A DNA stretch of 64,000 nt from Nemopilema nomurai (taxonomy: Eukaryota > Cnidaria > Scyphozoa > Rhizostomeae > Rhizostomatidae). The position numbers and the translations under genes are program-made. The stretch is taken from the NCBI GenBank assembly GCA_003864495.1, contig ML133395.1:2118373-2182372 (forward strand), read 5' to 3'. Every line of letters begins with the position of its first letter. The stretch's first letter is position 1. Shown one piece after another: positions 1-33,008 of the stretch. The notes beneath the pieces were generated by a model. It made no database searches, was not told where the DNA came from, and was given only the letters and a program-made list of their open reading frames with translations.

Positions 1-3000
1 TAATATTTTTATATATTTTTAACTGAACCAATTTCAATTTTTAAAAGACTCATTATAAAACTTATGATTATAAGCGATTTTAGGCGTTTATCTTCCAGCA
101 CAAGTCAGTTATAACTGTTATTATAGGGCGAGGGCCTTCCATGATTTGAAAAAAGATGGATAGTTTGATACAAACCAGTTTTGGTTTTTTTTTTATTCAA
201 TGAGGCCATGAGCGATAACAAGGATCTCAGTATGAAGTCAGTGATGAACACCGTTAGATGAAGGAGGACAGTTACAAATTAAGTTTCGCATTGCTGTGAA
301 TTTCACACGATGATGTGTTTGCAAATTCTTTATAGCAAAAGTTATCGACTAATGAGACAAGAAAGACTTGATTGGCTGGATGAAAGGAAGATTTTGAGTT
401 ACTGTGGCGGAGGATTGTTTGAGATCGAGGCGTATTTTTAGATGATGTCGATGAACCATTTTGTGTGTACGCAGGCCATTCTTAGACTTAAACCCAGATT
501 TGTGTTGGATAGGATAAAAACAGAATGTCTGATTGGTGTCGTTACGTATTTGGACGGATAAGAGACCGCAACAGTTAGCGGAGTATGACAAGTACGTAGA
601 TTAAAAGTCTTAATGCAAGATAAAAATTTTGACAAAGAAATCAGCGAAACACTCAGAGGCTTCATTCCTCCGTTGACAAATGAATGGGTCAATGACTAAA
701 TTATAAAAAAACACATACATTTTTTAATGAATCACCAAATGAACAAATTTATAGATTCAAAACTATGATAAAAGATTAACGGGCACTTCCTAATAAAGCA
801 TCTACCAAGTTTCTAGACATATCATTAACTTGTGTTCGATTCGATTGAAACGAAATTCGATAGAAAAAACCAAGATCATGTTGGATCAAAAGTACTTAGT
901 CACGTAGTTTCAGTGACATGGCAAATTGTGTCATGATCTATATGAGCAGTGTGGAAGCAAATGAGGTAGAATTTTTGGTCGAACGGCAAAAAAGATACAC
1001 AAACCGGTTGGTGACAAGTGGAATTAGAGAAACACATCCAGTCCACGCCTCTTGGTAATTGCTAAGAAAGCTCATCTATGCTTCGATCGACTGCCAAAGA
1101 AGGGGATTTGAGTTTTAGTACGTCCTGTTTTCAACCCATCAGTCTGCCCTGACTATCTTGGTTACTGAGATCAAAGTCACGTGTCCGCTGACAACCATTG
1201 TCCATTTGATGTTGCTTTAAATAGTCTGCTTTCTAATACGGTCCTCGTTGATGGGTATCTGCAAGCGGAATTTGGCACATTCTCAGGTAAATATTTTTAA
1301 CACTGTCGTTGTCACGGCTGGTGTTGTTGCTGTTGATTGTTATGCTGTGATTGCTGCTGTTCGTCTCGTATTGCTTCTACAAAACTGCAACGGAGATTGC
1401 ATATATTCGTATATGTATATATTCGTACGTGTATATTTTCGTGTATGTTTGTTACTGGTATCTGTTCGTATTCCAGTAGTGGGAAAAGGGAACCCTGATA
1501 AGGAATCGAGCCTGCTGAATACAGTTTCAAAAGAAATGTAAGAAACATAGCAGTAGGAACTGTTTTTCAATATTTGAGAGAAAGTGCCTATTCATAAACT
1601 ACGAAGTAGCCCCTTTCCTGCCTGCATTTACCCCACCCCTAGTCCAGGCCTTATTTTAAGGAAATTTTATCAATGCACAATCAGGGTCGTTTCCTAAAAA
1701 GATTACTTCTAGAAAGGGCCGTAAATTCCGGGGGACGGGGGGACCAAGAAAAAAATTTGGGGCAAAGTGATCTTGCGTTAGAATTTATATCGTTTTCTTC
1801 CAAAGAAATGGGATCCTTTGTACCTGGGTTAGCACTACACTTCTTTCATGGTATAGCCACTTTTTCGAGCTCTAATCAACTATTTTTAAGGTTGGTTGGT
1901 TATGTTAGTATAGTGGTGTCGCTCCGTGTTATTGGTTCAGGCGACCCCCCAATTGACAAGAAAGATTTTCGGCCCTGCCTCTAGAGGTAGGCTCTGCAAG
2001 GTGCGTGGCAGAGGCAGGCATGCAATAACCGGGATCTTGGGAGCACTGTAAGCAACCCAGCGGATTCAGGGGCAGAGCAGAGAGCCCCCGGAAGCTCATG
2101 AGATTTTGCCATCTCTGTGGCCTTAGAATTGCTTAAGTTCCTGAAAATTATCTTTCTGTACTATGACATCATAGCACAAGAAATTCATATACAGCCTTTG
2201 AATATCCAACCCACTAGCAGAAATGACAGCCAGCAAAGTTCTCTCCTGTGCCGCTAAATTTGAATTTTTTTAATACCATCATGGCTTAATCAAGTCCATA
2301 TTTTCTCACGACTTGCGGCAGTCAGTAAACATACGAGGCTGCATGTAAACGAGGCTTTGTACAGAAAGGCGGGAAAGTTGAGATGTTGAATAATTTCCTG
2401 ACGCCCTCAGATTTTCAGATGATGCCTTTTGGGTCTGACACCTAGTTCTATGGACTGACAAAGCAATCTGACAATATTATCTGAGCAATATGACAATATC
2501 AAGCAAAGTGATGACAAAACAAAGCAACATGAATACAAATCCCTGACAACAGTTTTAGCACGCATTTTAGTGTGCTAAAGATTAGTGTCTGCCTACACCA
2601 ATTTGAAGTCGAGTACAAGAGCCTGCCTTAAACGTTTATCCAATAGCAATTACTTGTATGTCAATCTCAATATGCCTCTTTTAGCTCTCTTTGATCCAAG
2701 ACCAGCAGTAAATTATTTCATTACAGAGAAAGACAGGAGAATAAGAGACACCCTGAAAGCTAAAAGGCAGGAAAGGAGAGAAAAGACGCAGAAAAGGATA
2801 CGAGAAAACTTTTTTAAAACATAGTAGCTGTGAACTATTATACACCAGAAACTTTTGATTTGTTTGCTTCACTTTTCAAATTATTACCCTTACGTTCTGT
2901 ATGCTTTTTTTGTTACTCTTTTCGTATGAATTCTTGATTTTGCTGTTTCAACTAATTTATCACTTCACAATTTTCCATTTATCACTGCACAACTTGGTTA

Positions 3001-6000
3001 TCACTGAGCCTTAAAACAAGGCCGGCCCTAGTTATAAAGATGCTTTCTACCTCTTTCGTTCGGAGCGCGGAGGTGTGGCAAAAAACATCCAGGCACACAG
3101 CTCCAAAATATTCCTCTTTTTGTGATCAAAGGGAAGTTTTCAAACAGGTGGAGGTGATTTATAGCACATTTATTCACAGAAGGCTGTTTTTTTCGAATGA
3201 GGCAATGTTTGGTGCCAATTAGGCTTCTAACTGCTTTGAATTAGTTCTGGATTAAGGCCCCATACTAAAACGTACTATTTGAGGTCTTGGGCTTGAATTA
3301 GCATGCCTCAGGGCTGCCAGTTATGTACACAGTATGGTGGCTGCTATACTCAAATGCTTTTTGCTTGGCCTAAAATCAGCCGTTGGCTGCATTAATTTAT
3401 GTGCAGTTTCAAGTTATCTGTGCGAGGGTTTGCCACATGTAACAGCTATCATCCCAATTTACTTTGCGCTTGTCATTATTCAAATTGTTAGGAATGAACA
3501 TGTTAGAGAAATTACAGAAAGATATAGTCTATATGATTCTTCTAAGGAGTCTTTGGGCTATCGTCAGGAAGTGACAAGACAGCAATATCCCATGAGCAAG
3601 CTGTCTGTATATCAAGTGGTGGTTAACTGATGAAGAATTTAAAAGAAAATACTGATGTGATTATAGCCATATGATTTATTGATAATTTATCTATCATTAT
3701 TGAAGTCAAAAGATTGACGTCAATGATGGGTTGGTCCCGATTTCAAACACAGGTAGATTGTCTTGAGAAGCAGTGACGTAGGAACCAGAGGGGGGGGGGG
3801 GGGCGCTGTTGTTAAGAAGGGCCTTTGCCCCAAATTTTTTGCCATAGCATATGAAAGTGCTTAGAGAGACCTAAAAGTGCCCATTCCAAATCAAAGTGAG
3901 ATTTGTTATGTGCCTCTTTTTGGATCTGGAACCCACTTTTTAGATGCTTTCTACGTCTCCATTAACAAAAACTTTGCTGCACTTGGAGGATATGTTGTCT
4001 TTTGAAATGGTAAATAAACAATTGCTGATGCAATGTAGCCAACTTTTCAGAAATAAATTTTTTACATTAGACATTCTTCTTCGTCGTTCACTAATTTCAA
4101 TAGAGCGTTGCACTGCAATTTTTCAAAAGTAATTATCAAAATGCTTTCATACTTGGCAAGAAAGGAAAATAGACCTCAACATTCGAAAAATAACTTTTGG
4201 AACATATTAAATATTTCATAAACATTTGTGATCGCACTAGAGAGTTGATGCAAAACAGCTTTTGCCAACATTTAATTAGAATAGAATAGAAATCGTACAC
4301 TACTGAAAAAATTAATGCAAGATGAATAGAAATTACAAATGTTAATTTTTGCATCAAAACATTATCGCTCATGATTTTTATTGTCTTTGTTTAAGTGGTT
4401 TTATTTCGAAGGTGGATTTGCTCAGGCTTTTTGGCTTTTGCAGCGAGAATTATCCTACGGAGAGACAGACATCCGCCTCCGAGGGTTCATAATGTCTCGA
4501 GGGCATTATATATTTGTAAGGCGAATGTCTGCCACGAAGCCAGACGAAGAATGACGCAGCAAATTAGGATTGAAGAAGGAATTATAGGGGCAAATTCTTC
4601 CAATACTTCTCCAAGCCACGTCACCAGGTCAAAGCCACAATACCATAAGACCCAGGATGATTATGGGTTTATCTCAGAGCACTTTGATGCTTCCTGTCAA
4701 TGCATGCCTGTGGCTATTGGGGAGGGGTTGGTTTTGGGGCGGCTCATACCTGCCAATGTGGCAAGGTTGTCTACTTGTTACGACTTTATATATCGTTTGC
4801 AATAAATGAAAGCTGGAAGCTTCAATGAGGTAGTGCGCTTGAACTTCATTATTGAAGCTAGGTAAAATAATCGAAATGTTCCCCATTTCTCATCTTGCTT
4901 TTTGTAATTTCTAACTTCATTATTATACAATTGTTCTGTTACTGTTCGAAATGTCAAATTCGAATTCATATTTTCTGTAATGTTTAAATACCTAGATTGT
5001 TGTTATTATAAATCTTTTTCACTGTTACTATAATCATATTACTGTTTGCTTTGAAATTTAGGGGGTTGGGCTCAAAAACCTTTTCGGTTTCTCCAAACAC
5101 TCTATGTAACGCTATTGTTAAACTTTTTTAATTTTTGTTAATTGTTAATCATCTCTATCGACACTTCATTGACTTTAATATTGTGAAATGATTGCTGAAT
5201 ATTAAATTAATTTTAATTTGAAATGAAAATAGTTTTTATGCTGCTCTCCATCTCTCCATGGAAAGAGCCCCCTACCCATAACTAGTAAAAAACAGCTATA
5301 GTTAGGTAAACAGCAATGCAAAACGGGACTTTTGAAAGCTCGATTACTGACATTTCTTTTCACAAGAAATTGATCAACTGCATAGGAAAAAGATTTTTAT
5401 CCAGCCTATAAAACTATATGCTTATTACGCACGTGGGCTTCTTGTAGTGAATAATGTCTAAAACGACTGTTTCTAAAAGAAGGTGCTTTTACGTGGCGAA
5501 ATTTTCAAAATAACTAGTTAGGGATAACGCTAGGCTATTCAGAATTGGGATGTTTAGAGACCGATGTCTTACTGTGTGGACTACAGAAACAAAGACAAGG
5601 AAATCCTGATCTTTTCTTAGGCCCGTACAGTTAAGTATTGTAACAATATACCCTGTGTGTGTATATGCATATCCCTTACATCCTTAATGCTATTTCCTCC
5701 CCATAACCAGACAACACTTGTAACTGATACACCGTTCCCTTAGCACGAAGACTATTTTCAAGCAATACCAACGAGGCTGTTTTGTGGTAATTGCTTTCCC
5801 AATAATATTGGACTGTGTGAAATTACGCCGAGTCTAGTTTGAGCCAGATGATTGCCCTGTTTTCAAACTCAAAGACTCGAATTAGAGTAATTATGATAGC
5901 TGTGGTTATTACGGGGGCGGTGTGAGGATGGAGTTGAAATTTCAACGATGGCAATTATTTATATCACTTCGGTTATCAAGGCACCCGACTATCAAGGCCA

Positions 6001-6300
6001 TCTTTGAGTCTCAGTCAGAGGCAGGTGACGTCACCCGTCAATCAAAGCCTAATCTAGACTACAATAAGACCTTCCGAAAGCGTTGTTTTCAAAACAATAC
6101 AAGGTTTAGGCGATCGGGTGCCAATCATAAAATTGTGTTACAGGATGCTGGTGAAATGTATCACTATTCGTTTTTAATTACTCAACGCGAAGTTGTATAA
6201 ACATCGAAAGTGTGTCGGGTATGGCTTCAGCTAAACGCTGTCACTGCTGAAATTTTGTTGGACAAATATCAAGCCAAGCTGCGAGGATTTGGAGGGTATC
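1..6300. other. Gene-poor flank, no recognised gene
   Basis: I see no exon I can assign to a family here. Short open frames, such as those at 2585-2824 (basic C-terminus), 3334-3630 (hydrophobic) and 4395-4805, have no recognisable domain and no clear splice context. The stretch at about 340-1250 reads like old decayed coding sequence broken by many stops on both strands, possibly a transposon relic, but I cannot name it. A run of 13 or so G near 3791 and AT-rich low-complexity DNA (5000-5240) are the other visible features. Confidence 0.5.
6026..6033. promoter_or_regulatory. CRE-like palindrome TGACGTCA upstream of the FGF receptor
   Basis: A perfect 8-bp TGACGTCA palindrome, the consensus CREB/ATF site, lies about 600 bases upstream of the proposed receptor start codon. 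Position and sequence are seen directly; any regulatory role is inference, since an 8-mer can occur by chance. Confidence 0.25.
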
Positions 6301-6628
6301 AAATTTTCTGCTCGGTGTGCAGAGGCTTATTAATGGCGTGTATAGAGGTTCGATATTGGAGTAGAATGTTTTTGAGTTTGATCTTCGATCGGAGATACAT
6401 GACGAAGTCGACCTAGAAAGGACGGCAGGTTAAAGGAATGATTTCGCGAACTCGAGTGATGTGTACAGCTGGAAATCATCAACGGTAATTTTCAGATTTC
6501 ATCGTCAAATTGGCACCAAGGTATTCACCGATAAATCACTGTTGGCTGCTGGGCAGAAATTTCTTCGAGTGTACTTCAGTCTTTCGCTGGGCCGCGATGC
6601 TACCGAGCAACTCTGCAATCGCATCATA

Positions 6629-26158
<19,530 letters not shown>

Positions 26159-29100
26159 GGATGGCTTTTAGGCAGAGGTTCGCCAGTCGATACTCTGTGA
26201 CTGTTGTGAAGGCCTTGTTGTGGACGCCTGGTTGCAACTAATAAGGCGCATAGTTCAACGGGATCTGGACGTAGTGGGCGCAATTTGAGCTTCAATGTGC
26301 GCTTAGTGAACGCAATTTGAGCTTCAATGTGCGCTTAGTGAACGCAATTTGAGCTTCAATGTGCGATTGGCGAACTTCGTGTGAGCTCGGCGTGTTCATT
26401 GTAAATGCTGGCTCCTTTTTATGGAAAGCATCGGCTAGAAAGATTGCTGCGCTGAGAGAATTACGAATATATACATATATCTATGAAGATAAAGTCTAAT
26501 TAACTGTCTTCTTGATGGACGGATTGGGTCCTGTTGGATGTTTCTAATGAAGCATCCCAATAGAGTGGGTCTTGTACCCAGGCTACGCATGAACACGTCT
26601 CTGTGCTTTATGGCAGCCAAAGATTAGGGGTTCTCGGGTCAGTGGTAAATGGTCAGTCAGCCATAGACCCCCAGCCAATCCCCGCGTGTCTCCTTTGCCA
26701 GAGCCTACAAGGATAAATCAAAGACCAAATGATGACCCCTATTGTCTAATTGCTACGAATCTTACTAACCAACCATCCACTGCTTTTAGAGGCATGAGCT
26801 TTTTTGTGTGCAGAACTGAATCAAACAAGACCACCTTATTGTAAGAGATTATTTGGAAATTAGAGGCCACCAGAGAATCTATGGCTCGTTAGAGTCGTAT
26901 TCAAACCCAAATATGATGTAACCCAGATGTAACCAGTTCTGTTTCCGACTAGCAAAGCTACATGGAAAAATATCTAATGTTGCGTTATGACGATACGTTC
27001 TAACGCGACCCGAAACAATTTGACCAAATATTAATTCCCCTTTTTTCTCGCTAGAGACCCATTTTTACGAATAATTATGTGATGCTTGCAAGAGGTCATA
27101 AGAAATAGAACGATTTATTACCCCAACGGTGTCACCACTGAGAGATCACTATTTGATAATTAAGAAGTGATTGTTACATTTTTCTTACGTGAACATGAAA
27201 TGCATCATATAGTCAGTCACAATAGATTTATATGTAGATGTTCTTCTGGACATTTGGTAGACGGAATGCTGTTCATCTTGTTAGTAGTGAACAGTATCCA
27301 ATTGTTTGTTGAATGCAGATATATTTTGTGCCAGAGGTTGTCTAAGACACCAAGATGACCATTCATGATCTTGGTTATTTACAGTCACTCCTCCCTTAGA
27401 AGTTGTAGGTTTGGTCGCTTTTTGGCACAATGTGTCACTTTTAGAAACTGATGAACTGATGCGTGTAAGGACTTTGGCTTCGTTACAACTGGTTAAAGAC
27501 TTTGATTGCAATCATCGAAAGAAATTTTTCGACTCTACTGGGTACCCCTGATGCCTTTTATCTTTAAGAGCCATGTTATATTACACATCTACTCCTTGCC
27601 TGAAACCATTTTCTTGTGTAAGATGTGGAACTCGACGAACTAAATGGTTATTCAGAATGGTAAATGTGGCCCAACATTGTTTCAAAGGACAAGGTCAAGA
27701 GCCAGGGTCAGTCGTTACTTGAATTTCCCAGTAAGGTCCGTCGCAAGCTTTTACATGCATCAGTCCAGTGCCTGTCCAAGTTTCTGGACAAGTCTGTAGC
27801 AGGAAAGGATTTTAGGCCTAAACCACCCAGGAGGAATCGTATGAATAGTTAATTAGAGCCCCATAAATCTATCAGGAACATTTGCATATTGCTCCGTTTC
27901 GGATGGGAGTGGAAAAATGAAACTGCCAGATAAAGAGATTGGGAATCAGAGATAGAATTTGCTTTAGGGGTTCAATGGCATAAAGGCTCCAAGTTAAACA
28001 TGAATCGTGGAGTAAATTTGTTAGTCCACTGTAATGAAGAATGTTATTGTCGTGTAGAGGTTTTGAGACGTCGTTTAGTTATGTCGTGACACCATGTAAA
28101 TATTGCCACATTAACGCTCAGACTATCAAAATTCAGGTTTGTGAATGTATAATCTAGTATTGATAATTGTACATAGAAAATAAAGAGAGCTTTATTACAT
28201 TTCATATAATTGTTTAGGTATCCGAAAATGTAGCTTGAATTTTTAGATATTATATCGATAATTTTGTTTTTAATCCATCCAGAGGCGAAAAATCTTGTCC
28301 TCTTTCATAGGGAGGGCTACATGTACTGTATGAGAAGTTTCGATATTATGTACATTTTTCGATGGTACTCCCACTGTCACTTTTTCCCAGTAAACTTTAT
28401 GAACCTATCCCCTCCTTTTGAATGCTTTTCCTGGGTGCACTATTCTCAGGTTTAGATTTAATTTCCCAAATTTTTTAAAGCCCCTGTCATTCATATTTTT
28501 GTTTCGAAAAATCTTTCTATACTTTTTGGGGGCAATTCATAGCTCAGGGAAACCGCCCCCCTGTCATAACCTCTCTTGTGTCTGCCCCTTCTTTAGTGCA
28601 ATCGTTCAAATCGTCAATATCATGTATCGCCGCCCTGAAATCGTTCCAGTCAAACATGCAATCAGCTCTTACACGAATGATGTATTAACTTCTATTTTAC
28701 CATAACTCTAAAGATAAATTGCGAAGTCATTTCTACATCGAGTGTTTTTCCTTTACATTTAAAGCAGACCCCTTTACATTTTATGCTCAGGGTATTTACC
28801 CTGTTTTGTAGGCTAAACTTTTGGAATGATAAACTGGTTAGGACGTGACCTCCATGGCTGATTTATGTCGAGTACTAAAGTTCATTGCGGGCAGTTCTAC
28901 CTTTTTTTATCTGTGATTCGACAGGCCAACGCGAGCATTCAAAAGTTTTAAAGCAAGAGCGAGGGTAGAGATATGCGAATGATGCTACTGTTTGGAATCA
29001 GCGTTTGCCATTGCTTGGAAAGTCACGTGTTGATTGTTGGTAGCTTAGACGAGAGCCAAGAAGTCATCAGTCACGTGGACGCTCCCCGAGCTTTTCAAAA

Positions 29101-29390
29101 GCCCCTGTGGAGGAAATTTATTTTGATGCTGCCTGCGCCATACTAACCCCTTCCCTGCTGTGTTCACACTGGCCAATTTCGGGCAAACGGAAATTGTCGT
29201 GTTAAGCCATTTGAAAGTGTGACGTAACATGGAGCCATTTGAAACAAGACATTTTAGCGCCTTGTCAAAAAGAAAAACCTATCCATTTTCGCTGCAACAG
29301 TTGAGCACGTCCAACTCGCACAGGTGAAAGGGAAATGACGACTGATGGTCTTTTTTTCTAATTTACACGATCAGTTTCAGCCTTTAGATT
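26159..29390. other. 3' flank / possible long 3' UTR of the FGF receptor
   Basis: No gene was recognised here. A canonical AATAAA lies at 28179-28184, about 2 kb after the receptor stop, and is the first convincing polyadenylation signal I see downstream, so a 2-kb 3' UTR is possible. Frames at 27664-27852 and 28418-28705 are not supported as genes. Confidence 0.35.
26279..26374. repeat. 32-bp tandem repeat, three copies
   Basis: Three near-exact 32-base units, each containing CAATTTGAGCTTCAATGTGC, begin near 26281, 26313 and 26345. They lie about 120 bases after the receptor stop codon, so they would be in the 3' UTR. The third copy diverges at its end. Confidence 0.9.
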
Positions 29391-29399
29391 AAGATTCTT

Positions 29400-29549
29400 T
29401 TTAAGATCGTTTTCGAGTTCTTCTTCTCTAATTCATTAACAACTGACAACATTCCATAAAACAACAATGGAGCATTTAAGATCGTTTTCGAGTTCTTCTT
29501 CTCTAATTCATTAACAACTGACAACATTCCATAAAACAACAATGGAGCA
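29400..29549. repeat. Perfect 75-bp tandem duplication
   Basis: Two adjacent 75-base copies (29400-29474 and 29475-29549), identical by eye, each beginning TTTAAGATCG and ending AATGGAGCA. The lack of any difference suggests a recent event or an assembly duplication. Confidence 0.9.
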
Positions 29550-30079
29550 GTACAACATTAAAGCGAGAACTGTTCTGTTAAAAACTCTCAACATGGTAAT
29601 CAAAATCTAAAAATTTCCTTGATTTTTGAATTTACTTAAATGAATTAGGAATCTGGAACCAGGGCTTTTTCCAACTATCAATTACCTACGAACAATAGAT
29701 TTACAGTGCAAATGTTCATCATTCTACGCCTCCCCCAAATTGAGTTACATATTATCATCCCTGTTCCAAATGGAACCGTACCATTTTATCTCGTGCAAAC
29801 AAGGTCTAAAATCGAATAAAATGTTGATCAAAAAGCCTGCCAATGTGAACAGGAAATCGTTCGCAAGGATGCGTTGCCACCTACTGCGCCTGGAAGCCAG
29901 TAAGTGCGTGTGCAATGTGAACGCAGTTATAGAAGTGCAGCCAAACGAGGGAGAGAGACGAAAGAAGAAGGTGCAGAGGCATAGCTATAAGTACCTAAAC
30001 GAGATTTAGAGACATTTAATTCCGCAGGCAACCACATGCAACAACAGTTTGACAAAATTCAAAACAGTATGATTGGTAA

Positions 30080-31339
30080 CATAATAGAACTCAAATTGTT
30101 ACTGTGAATGCTGAGAACTCTACAGAATTGAAAATTAATTGTGGTGTCCCTCAAGGAAGCATATTAGGCCCCCTCCTCTTCTTGCTTTACATTAATGATA
30201 TTTACAACTCCTCCGAAGTCCTTGATTTTCGTCTCTTTGCTGATGACACGAGTATTTTATTTGCTGATAAAAGCCTAGATACAATTGAACAAACAGTCAA
30301 TTATGAGATGAAAAATGTTTCTGAATGGCTTCTAGCTAATAAGTTATCACTCAATGTAGCTAAATCAAATTTTCTCATAATAAGACCTCATAAAAATAAT
30401 AGAATTGTAAATCTTAAAATAAATGACGAAAATCTAAAACAAGAAACCTCCTCAAAATACCTTGGTGTACTAATTGATGACAAACTTAACTGGAAACACC
30501 ACATAAACCAATTAAATACCAAAGTATCTAAAAGTATTGGTATCCTATATAAATTAAGACATCTTATACCAAAAAGCACCCTTGTAACACTATACAACTC
30601 TTTTATTCAATCTCATGTTCTTTATGGACTTCTTAACTGGGGCTGTGCTAATAAGACTACTCTCGAACCATTGAAAATAACCCTACGTAAAGCTGTCAGA
30701 GTAATAGATTTTGCTTCTTACACAGCTCACACAGAGCCAATCTTTAAGCGTTTCAAGTTATTAAACCTAGAAAATCTATACAAGCTCGAAACAGCGAAAT
30801 TTATGTTTCAAATCAACCAAGAAAATCATAGTAACTTTCTTCAAAAGGAATTCATCAAAACTAGTAAATTACATTGCTATAATACGAGACAATCAACCGA
30901 TCTTGGTTTTTCTCTTCCCTCTATCTCTACAAACTTCAAAAAAAACTTTCTGACATTTGATGGGGTTAAGCATTGGAACTCCTTGCCAATTGAACTGAAG
31001 AATATCCGCAACAAAAATGCCTTCAAAAAGATGATGAAACTATACCTTTTACAGAACTCCTAAGCCATAAGAATTCGTTCTACTTTTTTAAACATATCCC
31101 TAACCAGTGAAATTTACCAGCCTACCGCCTGTATACATATATATATATTTTTTTCTATACTCTTACATCCTTAATTTTTTACTCTTACTGTTATAGACTA
31201 CTTCAAACTGAAATGGAAATTATAATCTTGAGTTTAAATACGTCACTGGGACATATGACTCGATAGCTCCTGGCGAGTTTTTCTCATGTGTCCTTCAGCA
31301 TAACAAACTACTTTATCTGATGTAATAAATTAATTAAAT
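30080..31339 (+). mobile_element. 5'-truncated non-LTR retrotransposon (LINE)
   Basis: Only the 3' half of the reverse transcriptase frame remains, open from about 30086 to 31063. It shows the RT motif GVPQGSILGPLLFLLYIND, the catalytic FADDTSI box, then KLSLNVAKS, KYLGVLIDDKLNW and the conserved tail VKHWNSLPIEL. The N-terminal endonuclease and the first RT motifs are absent, the usual result of incomplete reverse transcription. The element ends with TTTATCTGATGTAATAAATT and short AATT repeats. Its layout resembles jockey/CR1-type LINEs, but the clade is not settled. The remaining frame is uninterrupted, so insertion was fairly recent. Confidence 0.9.
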
Positions 31340-32709
31340 TTTTGGTGGCTTATAAAATTTCCTTAAACATGTCAGATAAAAAGATAATTTTTTGAAATTT
31401 CTTTCTTTTCATAATATATAAAATAGCCTAAGTATAAAGTAAAATTTGATTAAATTATTTACAAAAATATAAATTTTTGTGGTGATTCACTAAAATGCCA
31501 GAGGCAACATCAGGAGTCACAAATAAAAAAATCGAGGGAGGGCTTATTCGAGGGGGGGACTTTTTCGAGGGGGGGGGGGCAATTCGAGGATTTACGGTAC
31601 TTTATTTGATCATAGGATGTGATTGTGTAAACGGCCATCCAAGTTACGTCAAGTCGCGGCGAGAATTAATTCCGTATAACTGACTGTTGATTGAACGTCA
31701 CAGATTATTCATTTGACTATAGATCAAATGGAAAAGCCTGGGATGCAACTCTTCGCTTTTTGCTAATCCTTCATGCTGATAATGCGCTTCTTGGTCACGT
31801 TTACTTCAAATGCTTTCGTGACACTGGTGACTGAAAGGTCAGAACCTTTGTGGATTTAATCTCCAGGGATTTGTTGATTTGGGACAGATTGGTTTTGGTT
31901 TTGGGATGGCTACCTTTAAAACACGGAATCCGGAATCCGGAATCTTAGGCTATTTCAGGTGAACTTGAAACCAAACACAGAGTTAATTTTCACTTTGAAT
32001 CACAACAATCTCACGTTAACACATAATAGAAACAAAGCTTAAGGAGAAGCTGTACTTTGTCTTCTAGCTTTTGAACCCACATACAACTAATTCAACTGGA
32101 AAATCTATAAGATGCCATAAACTATTTGATAGCACAAGTTTTGAAGTAGGCTTTTCATATCAATACAAAACATTAGCAATTGCTATGGCCAAGTGTAGAG
32201 TGGAAATCCCAGTTTATTTTACCTCTCGTGAAAGTCAAACATTCTCCATGTGCTATTTTATTATTATAGTCAACTACAACAATCACTAAACAATCCATTC
32301 TTCAGTAATTATTTTGCTGATTTAATGCTTAAACTTTAACTATGTACAAGATATGGAAGTTGTGTCTTAGAATATCGCTGGACTGAAAAATTTGTCTAAA
32401 AAACCGCACAAAATTTTCGCAAAAACCGTTTACATTTTTCGCAAAAACCGTTAAAATTGCATGCAGAATGCTGTACTTGGTGATGCCCAAAGCAGTTCAG
32501 TGAGACGCTATCCGAGGCCGAAAAACCGTACAGTATTCTGTGTACGGCCGTGGACCTAGATTGCATATTATAGTACCAAACACAATGGTAGTAGTTATCA
32601 AGCTTTCTATAGGCATACGTTGTTTACATAGCCACCAGGGCAATGCAGCATAATTTTCAGCTCAAGCAGCTATCATTTTGAAAAGTTCCTGGGAGCATTC
32701 CCCATATGC

Positions 32710-32835
32710 CATAGTAGTGTCTCTGACCCGTATTGTAGTGTCTCTGACCCGTATTGTAGTGTCTCTGACCCGTATTGTAGTGTCTCTGACCCGTATTGTA
32801 GTGTCTCTGACCCGTATTGTAGTGTCTCTGACCCG
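32710..32835. repeat. 21-bp minisatellite, six copies
   Basis: Six virtually exact copies of TAGTGTCTCTGACCCGTATTG. Because 21 is divisible by 3, the array is open on the opposite strand and reads as a GQRHYNT repeat. I take this as a repeat artefact, since no gene context surrounds it. Confidence 0.92.
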
Positions 32836-33008
32836 TGGCCCATCCGTCTGCTGACAAAATCACAGAGCCTCCAGAACAAGTGAGGCGATGACATGATTGA
32901 CGGCCTATTGACAGTGCACGCACTTCCCCACACGATATCTAGTGGTTTTGTAAACGCCCCAACGTGTTATTTACTAAACAATCAATTCACATTTACCATG
33001 GCTACTGG

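Noticed and set aside
4395..4805. 136-codon plus-strand frame
   Set aside because: Begins with GTG rather than ATG, has no domain, signal or convincing splice borders; could be a chance frame.
32657..32933. Two overlapping minus-strand frames with GQRHYNT / GSETLQY repeats
   Set aside because: Both are created by the 21-bp tandem repeat, whose length is a multiple of three; no gene context.
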